Shown: positions 20,625-24,680 of the stretch, piece by piece
Layout: each line of letters opens with the position of its first letter
How positions within the stretch are numbered: position 1 is the stretch's first letter
Assembly: GCA_002313335.1 (NCBI GenBank)
Contig: DCBC01000081.1
Coordinates: forward strand, 1 to 24,680
Direction: 5' to 3'
Origin: Porticoccaceae bacterium UBA1117
GTDB taxonomy: Bacteria; Pseudomonadota; Gammaproteobacteria; Pseudomonadales; Porticoccaceae
Length of the DNA stretch: 24,680 bases
Made by a program: the position numbers and the translations under genes
Notes under the pieces: generated by a model
What the model was told of the DNA's origin: nothing
The model's input: the letters and a program-made list of their open reading frames with translations, nothing else
Database searches by the model: none

Positions 20625-23600
20625 ATGAGCTTTTTAAGACTAATTGTCGAACACGCGCGCGCAACCCTTGCCATTATGCTGTTAGTGCTTGTTGCTGGTG
20701 CTGGTTCGCGTCTCTCTATGCCGGTAGAACTTAATCCTAATGTTACATTGCCGGTTGTCATGATTATGGTTCGGCATGATGGAATCTCCCCGGAAGACGG
20801 TGCTCGATTATTGATTAGACCGATTGAAAAAGAACTCAAAATCTTAGATGGGCTGGATGAAGTCAAAGCCACAGCTCGTGAGGGAGCGGTTATTATCACA
20901 GCCGAATTTGAGGTAGGGGATAATATCAAGCAGGCCTTAGCTGATGTGCGCGAAGCAGTAGACCGAGCAAAGGCAGAGTTTCCGCAGGACACTAAAGAGC
21001 CCATTGTGTCGGAGCTTAGTCCAAGTCCCGAACCAGCAGTGGTGATTACTTTTTCAGGTGCTAAAGTTTCTGAGCGAGAACTATTTCGCACTGCTAAGTT
21101 TTATCAGCGGCAACTAGAGATGCTTCCAGAGGTACTCACTGCCGATATTTCAGGTCATCGTGATGAGGTTGTCGATGTGGTGATCGATCCCTCTAGATTA
21201 GAGCAATACGGTCTAAATATTAATGAGATCGTGCAGGCCGTTCGAGTCAACAACTTACTCATTCCCGCCGGTGAAATGGATGCTGCTCAAGGACGCTTTG
21301 GCATCAAAGTTCCTGCGTTAATTGAAACGGCTGATGATATTCGTGCATTGCCCGTGCGCAACAGTTCTGAAGGATCAGTGACATTAGGTGATGTGGCAGA
21401 GGTACGCCGAACGTTTAAGGATGCGGTAGGCTATAGCTTTATTAACGGTGAAAAGACTATTGCCATTGATGTCCGCAAACGACTGTCGGCGAATTTAATT
21501 AAAACCGTTGAGGCTTCTCGAGAGACGGTTAGTCAATCGCGAGACCAGTTCTCTGCCGACATGGATATTGGTTATACCTTTGATAGTTCTGAAATGACTA
21601 ATCAAATGGTAAATGAGCTACAGGGCAACATCATCACAGCGATGTGCTTAGTGCTGATTTTAGTAATTGCCACATTGGGCGTTAAATCGGGTCTTCTAGT
21701 TGGTTTTGGTATCCCCTTTTGCCTCCTCGGAGCCCTTATTATTGTCAATCTACTTGGGCACAGTTTTAATTTTATGGTTATGTTTGGTCTTTTACTCTCA
21801 CTGGGGATGCTGATCGATGGAGCCATTGTAGTAGTGGAGTTTGCCAACACTAAAGGAGCGGAGGGGCTATCTACGCGTGAAGCCTATATTACTGCCGTTC
21901 AACGAATGGCGATTCCTGTTATCGCGTCCACAGGAACCACATTAGCTGCCTTTCTTCCGCTACTGTTTTGGCCGGGGGTTTCTGGTGAGTTTATGTCGTA
22001 CTTACCCATCACTGTGTTTGCTGTTTTAGCATGGTCACTGACCTACGCGCTAATTTTTGCACCGACTCTGGGTATTGTGATGGCTCGTCGTCGAGGCAAG
22101 CGTAAAAAGCTACCTGAGGATCATGAGTCTGAAGCGGCCGCTAAAACGTTATTTCAACCATTACAGGATTTCTACCTGAAGCTTTTAACGCCTGTAATTA
22201 AGGCACCTATTAAAACAGTTCTGGTAGCGATGTCGCTAATTATGGGGATTTTCTTGTTGTACGGAAAATTCAATGCCGGTCAGGAGTTTTTTGCGTCTAT
22301 TGAGAGCCAATATGGCATTGTCAATGTTCGTGCTCAAGGTAATCTGTCTATCAGTGAGCAGGAAGAAATTACCTTAAAAGTAAGCCGTATTGTGAGTAAA
22401 ATTGAAGGTGTTCATCAGGTTTATGGGTACAGTAATTCTGGTAATTTCTCAGTTTATGGAACGGATGTCAGTCGTGACCAAATTAGTAGTATGTTGGTCG
22501 AGCTCTACCCTCGGGAAGAACGTAACAGAGGCAGCGATGTTGTTTTTACGGAAATTCGAGAGAAAGTTGCAAATCTTCCGGGAATTTATGCGACTGGAAA
22601 AGAGGTGGATACAGGTCCTCCAACAGGAAAAGATATTCAAATTCAGCTTTCTTCAACTGATCGCCAAGCAATGTATCGCAAGACTGATGAGTTGCGGCAG
22701 TGGATTGCCGCAAACGTAAATGGGGTCGCTGATCTTCAAGATACATTACCTCTAGCGGGTATAGAGTGGGAAATAGAGGTAGATCGCCCTCGTGCCGCCA
22801 TGCTTGGCGTCAATGTAGCTGACATAGGCAATATGGTTCAAATGGTTACCGGCGGAATTATGGTTGGTAAGTTTAGGCCAGATGATTCTGATGATGAAGT
22901 CGAAATTAGACTGCGATTCCCAAAGCAAGACCGGCGATTGAAGTCGATCGATGATTTGAGAGTGAACACACCCAATGGAGCCGTACCCATTAGCAGTTTT
23001 ACTAACCGTATCGCCAAGCCGCGGGTTGACTCTATTAAGCGCATCGACATGATGGAAACTGTTTTTATTTTGGCAAGCACAGAGCCTGGTTACTTGGTAG
23101 ATGATCAAACCAAACTGATTGAGCAGTGGGTTGCACAACAGGGGAGTGACTCGGCGGTAAAAATCCGGTTTCGTGGAGCCAACGAAGAGCAGGCGGCCGC
23201 TGCTGATTTTTTATCGACGGCATTCACTTTGGCAATGTCAGTCATGATGATTATGTTGGTTATGCAATTTAATAGCTTTTATCAAGCCGGACTAATTTTA
23301 TTCTCGGTAGTGTTGTCCACAGCAGGTGTACTTTTAGGGCTTTTGATCGCTCAGGCTACGTTTAGTACTGTTTTGACCGGTGTTGGTATCGTTGCACTGG
23401 CAGGCATTGTCGTGAATAACAATATTGTTTTGATTGACACTTACAACTACCTACGGAGACATAATCGTGTCTTAACGCCCGCTGAAGCAGTCTATACGGC
23501 AGCTAAGTCTCGGTTTAGACCTGTCATGTTGACTACTGTCACTACGATTGTGGGTCTGTTACCGTTGGCAAATGGTCTGAGTATAGATTTGGTTGCTCGT

Positions 23601-23792
23601 ACCTATACGATAGGCGGAATGGTAGCCTCTTGGTGGCAGCCGTTGGCGAGTGCAATTGTCAATGGACTTGCGGTGGCGACGCTACTTACTTTATTGTTGA
23701 CCCCAGCTATGTTGTTACTCCCTGACATTATCTCCAAACGATTAGGGTTTAGGGTAGCTGATCACCAATTTGAAGACGATGCTGTGGAGTAA
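20625..23792 (+). CDS. RND efflux pump, HAE1-type inner-membrane transporter
   Basis: This 1055-residue proton-driven pump has the AcrB/HAE1 layout. It has a membrane segment near residues 10-28, a large periplasmic loop containing the docking and porter parts (with AIDVRKRLSANLIKTVEA near 280-300), and a six-helix bundle from about 335. A second periplasmic loop follows, then a second helix bundle ending near 1040. TM4 has the proton-relay motif GMLIDGAIVVVEFANT; D398 matches AcrB D407, while the second Asp is Gly, as in many HAE1 relatives. TM10 has GIVVNNNIVLIDTY in place of the AcrB lysine region. It is co-transcribed with the adaptor upstream. Substrates cannot be read from sequence; drugs, dyes, bile-like compounds or lipids are all possible. 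dinB follows after 19 bases. Confidence 0.93.
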   Translation: MSFLRLIVEHARATLAIMLLVLVAGAGSRLSMPVELNPNVTLPVVMIMVRHDGISPEDGARLLIRPIEKELKILDGLDEVKATAREGAVIITAEFEVGDNIKQALADVREAVDRAKAEFPQDTKEPIVSELSPSPEPAVVITFSGAKVSERELFRTAKFYQRQLEMLPEVLTADISGHRDEVVDVVIDPSRLEQYGLNINEIVQAVRVNNLLIPAGEMDAAQGRFGIKVPALIETADDIRALPVRNSSEGSVTLGDVAEVRRTFKDAVGYSFINGEKTIAIDVRKRLSANLIKTVEASRETVSQSRDQFSADMDIGYTFDSSEMTNQMVNELQGNIITAMCLVLILVIATLGVKSGLLVGFGIPFCLLGALIIVNLLGHSFNFMVMFGLLLSLGMLIDGAIVVVEFANTKGAEGLSTREAYITAVQRMAIPVIASTGTTLAAFLPLLFWPGVSGEFMSYLPITVFAVLAWSLTYALIFAPTLGIVMARRRGKRKKLPEDHESEAAAKTLFQPLQDFYLKLLTPVIKAPIKTVLVAMSLIMGIFLLYGKFNAGQEFFASIESQYGIVNVRAQGNLSISEQEEITLKVSRIVSKIEGVHQVYGYSNSGNFSVYGTDVSRDQISSMLVELYPREERNRGSDVVFTEIREKVANLPGIYATGKEVDTGPPTGKDIQIQLSSTDRQAMYRKTDELRQWIAANVNGVADLQDTLPLAGIEWEIEVDRPRAAMLGVNVADIGNMVQMVTGGIMVGKFRPDDSDDEVEIRLRFPKQDRRLKSIDDLRVNTPNGAVPISSFTNRIAKPRVDSIKRIDMMETVFILASTEPGYLVDDQTKLIEQWVAQQGSDSAVKIRFRGANEEQAAAADFLSTAFTLAMSVMMIMLVMQFNSFYQAGLILFSVVLSTAGVLLGLLIAQATFSTVLTGVGIVALAGIVVNNNIVLIDTYNYLRRHNRVLTPAEAVYTAAKSRFRPVMLTTVTTIVGLLPLANGLSIDLVARTYTIGGMVASWWQPLASAIVNGLAVATLLTLLLTPAMLLLPDIISKRLGFRVADHQFEDDAVE

Positions 23793-23811
23793 GGCGGCAG
23801 AAGGTACCAGT

Positions 23812-24680
23812 TTGAGAAAAATCATTCACTGTGACTGTGATTGTTTTTATGCGGCGGTAGAAATGCGCGATGATCCCTCTCTGCGATCATTACCAATTGC
23901 AATTGGCGGAAAATCGGATCGACGTGGGGTGGTAGCTACCTGCAATTATCAAGCGCGCGAGTTCGGCATTCACTCGGCTATGCCTACTGCTCACGCTCTG
24001 CGGCTCTGCCCCGATCTGGTTGTCATTCCTGGAACCATGGAAAAATATCGAAAAGCGGCACATCAAATCCGTCAAATATTTTATCGCTACACCGACAAAG
24101 TTGAACCTCTCTCTTTAGATGAAGCCTATCTAGATGTTACTGATTGCCAAGAATGTCGGGGTAGCGCGACTCTGATAGCTCAACAGATAAGACAAACTAT
24201 TGCCGAGGAGGTAGGTGTTACCGCCTCTGCAGGTATCGCCCCTAATAAATTTTTGGCTAAGGTCGCTAGTGACTTAAACAAACCCGATGGTCAGTTTGTA
24301 ATTACTCCGGATGAGGTGGAGGGATTTGTTAACACATTAGCTGTAAAACGAATATTTGGTGTCGGTAAGGTGACCAATGAGAAGCTCCAGCGGCTGGGGA
24401 TCAAGACTTGTGGAGACCTGCAACAGCGATCCCTAATAGAGTTAGTGGATAAGTTCGGTACCTTCGGTAAACGTCTTCATGACTTGAGCTCCGGGATAGA
24501 TAATCGAGCAGTCAATTCAGATAGCCGTCGAAAATCTCTCAGTGTTGAACATACATACTCAGATGATCTACCAGATCAAGCTGCCTGCAAAGCTAAAATA
24601 TCAGATCTATTGTTAGAGCTACGCAGCCGACTGCGGCGTATCGACAGTGATTATTTGGTAACCAAGCAGTTTATTAAGGT
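23812..24680 (+). CDS. dinB: DNA polymerase IV (Y family), N-terminal 289 residues; 3' end outside window
   Basis: DinB is the error-prone translesion polymerase. Translation from the TTG at 23812 (AGAAGG about seven bases upstream) gives MRKIIHCDCDCFYAAVEMRD, matching the DinB N-terminus. Visible parts are the catalytic D8, the second metal-site pair in LSLDEAYLDVT (Asp-Glu near 103-104), and the fingers segment SAMPTAHALRLCPDL. The thumb helix-hairpin has RIFGVGKVTNEKLQRLGIKT, and the start of the little-finger domain is present. The steric-gate residue is Tyr13 (Phe in E. coli, Tyr in several relatives). The gene is open to the window edge. It begins 19 bases after the RND pump stop, with no LexA-box-like sequence in that gap, so it may be expressed with the pump or from a promoter inside it. 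Confidence 0.94.
   Translation, partial: MRKIIHCDCDCFYAAVEMRDDPSLRSLPIAIGGKSDRRGVVATCNYQAREFGIHSAMPTAHALRLCPDLVVIPGTMEKYRKAAHQIRQIFYRYTDKVEPLSLDEAYLDVTDCQECRGSATLIAQQIRQTIAEEVGVTASAGIAPNKFLAKVASDLNKPDGQFVITPDEVEGFVNTLAVKRIFGVGKVTNEKLQRLGIKTCGDLQQRSLIELVDKFGTFGKRLHDLSSGIDNRAVNSDSRRKSLSVEHTYSDDLPDQAACKAKISDLLLELRSRLRRIDSDYLVTKQFIK

Noticed and set aside
20621..21091. 156-codon open frame antisense to the start of the RND pump gene
   Set aside because: It is Ser/Thr-rich from antisense reading of a conserved gene, with no start signal.
22752..23138. 128-codon open frame antisense to the RND pump gene
   Set aside because: It lies wholly inside the pump gene and has no recognisable features.

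Overview
The window is a stretch of chromosome from a gammaproteobacterium of moderate G+C. It is nearly filled with conserved housekeeping genes. The central block tilS-pyrG-kdsA-eno-ftsB-ispD-ispF-truD-pcm-(DUF368)-nlpD-rpoS is the classic gammaproteobacterial order around rpoS. The protein sequences look closest in style to marine Cellvibrionales/Pseudomonadales-type bacteria, but this is an impression, since no search could be run. I see no tRNA, rRNA, CRISPR array, insertion sequence, prophage or att site.

Layout. (1) 1-1628, plus strand: the 3' end of hemX and a complete hemY, the tail of a heme-biosynthesis operon. (2) 1878-5046, minus strand: trmL, fldB and mnmC, two tRNA wobble-position modification enzymes flanking a flavodoxin. 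(3) 5197-6658, plus strand: a ferritin-like protein with a strong intrinsic terminator, then a methyltransferase-fold protein that carries a signal peptide. (4) 6655-18447, plus strand: a small UPF0270 (YheU-type) protein overlapping tilS, then CTP synthase, KDO-8-P synthase, enolase, FtsB, two MEP-pathway enzymes, TruD, Pcm, a DUF368 membrane protein (polyprenyl-phosphate transporter family), NlpD and RpoS. surE, which normally lies between truD and pcm, is missing here. (5) 18496-19029, minus strand: inorganic pyrophosphatase, convergent with rpoS. (6) 19543-24680, plus strand: an RND efflux pair (periplasmic adaptor and HAE1-type inner-membrane pump), followed 19 bases later by dinB (DNA polymerase IV), which runs off the window.

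Several genes share themes. Envelope and division functions (kdsA, ftsB, DUF368, nlpD, the RND pump) mix with nucleotide and isoprenoid precursor supply (pyrG, ispD, ispF), tRNA maturation (mnmC, trmL, tilS, truD) and the stationary-phase sigma factor. ispD/ispF (undecaprenol precursors), the DUF368 lipid-carrier transporter and NlpD (amidase activation) can be read as a loose cell-wall theme.

I found no clear undescribed multi-gene system. The most notable local signals are: a perfect hairpin whose loop is the rpoS Shine-Dalgarno sequence; a truD gene with no ATG, GTG or TTG available for its conserved N-terminus and with a shortened central domain; the trmL-fldB-mnmC grouping; a SAM-methyltransferase-like protein that appears to be exported; and the close RND-pump/dinB arrangement.
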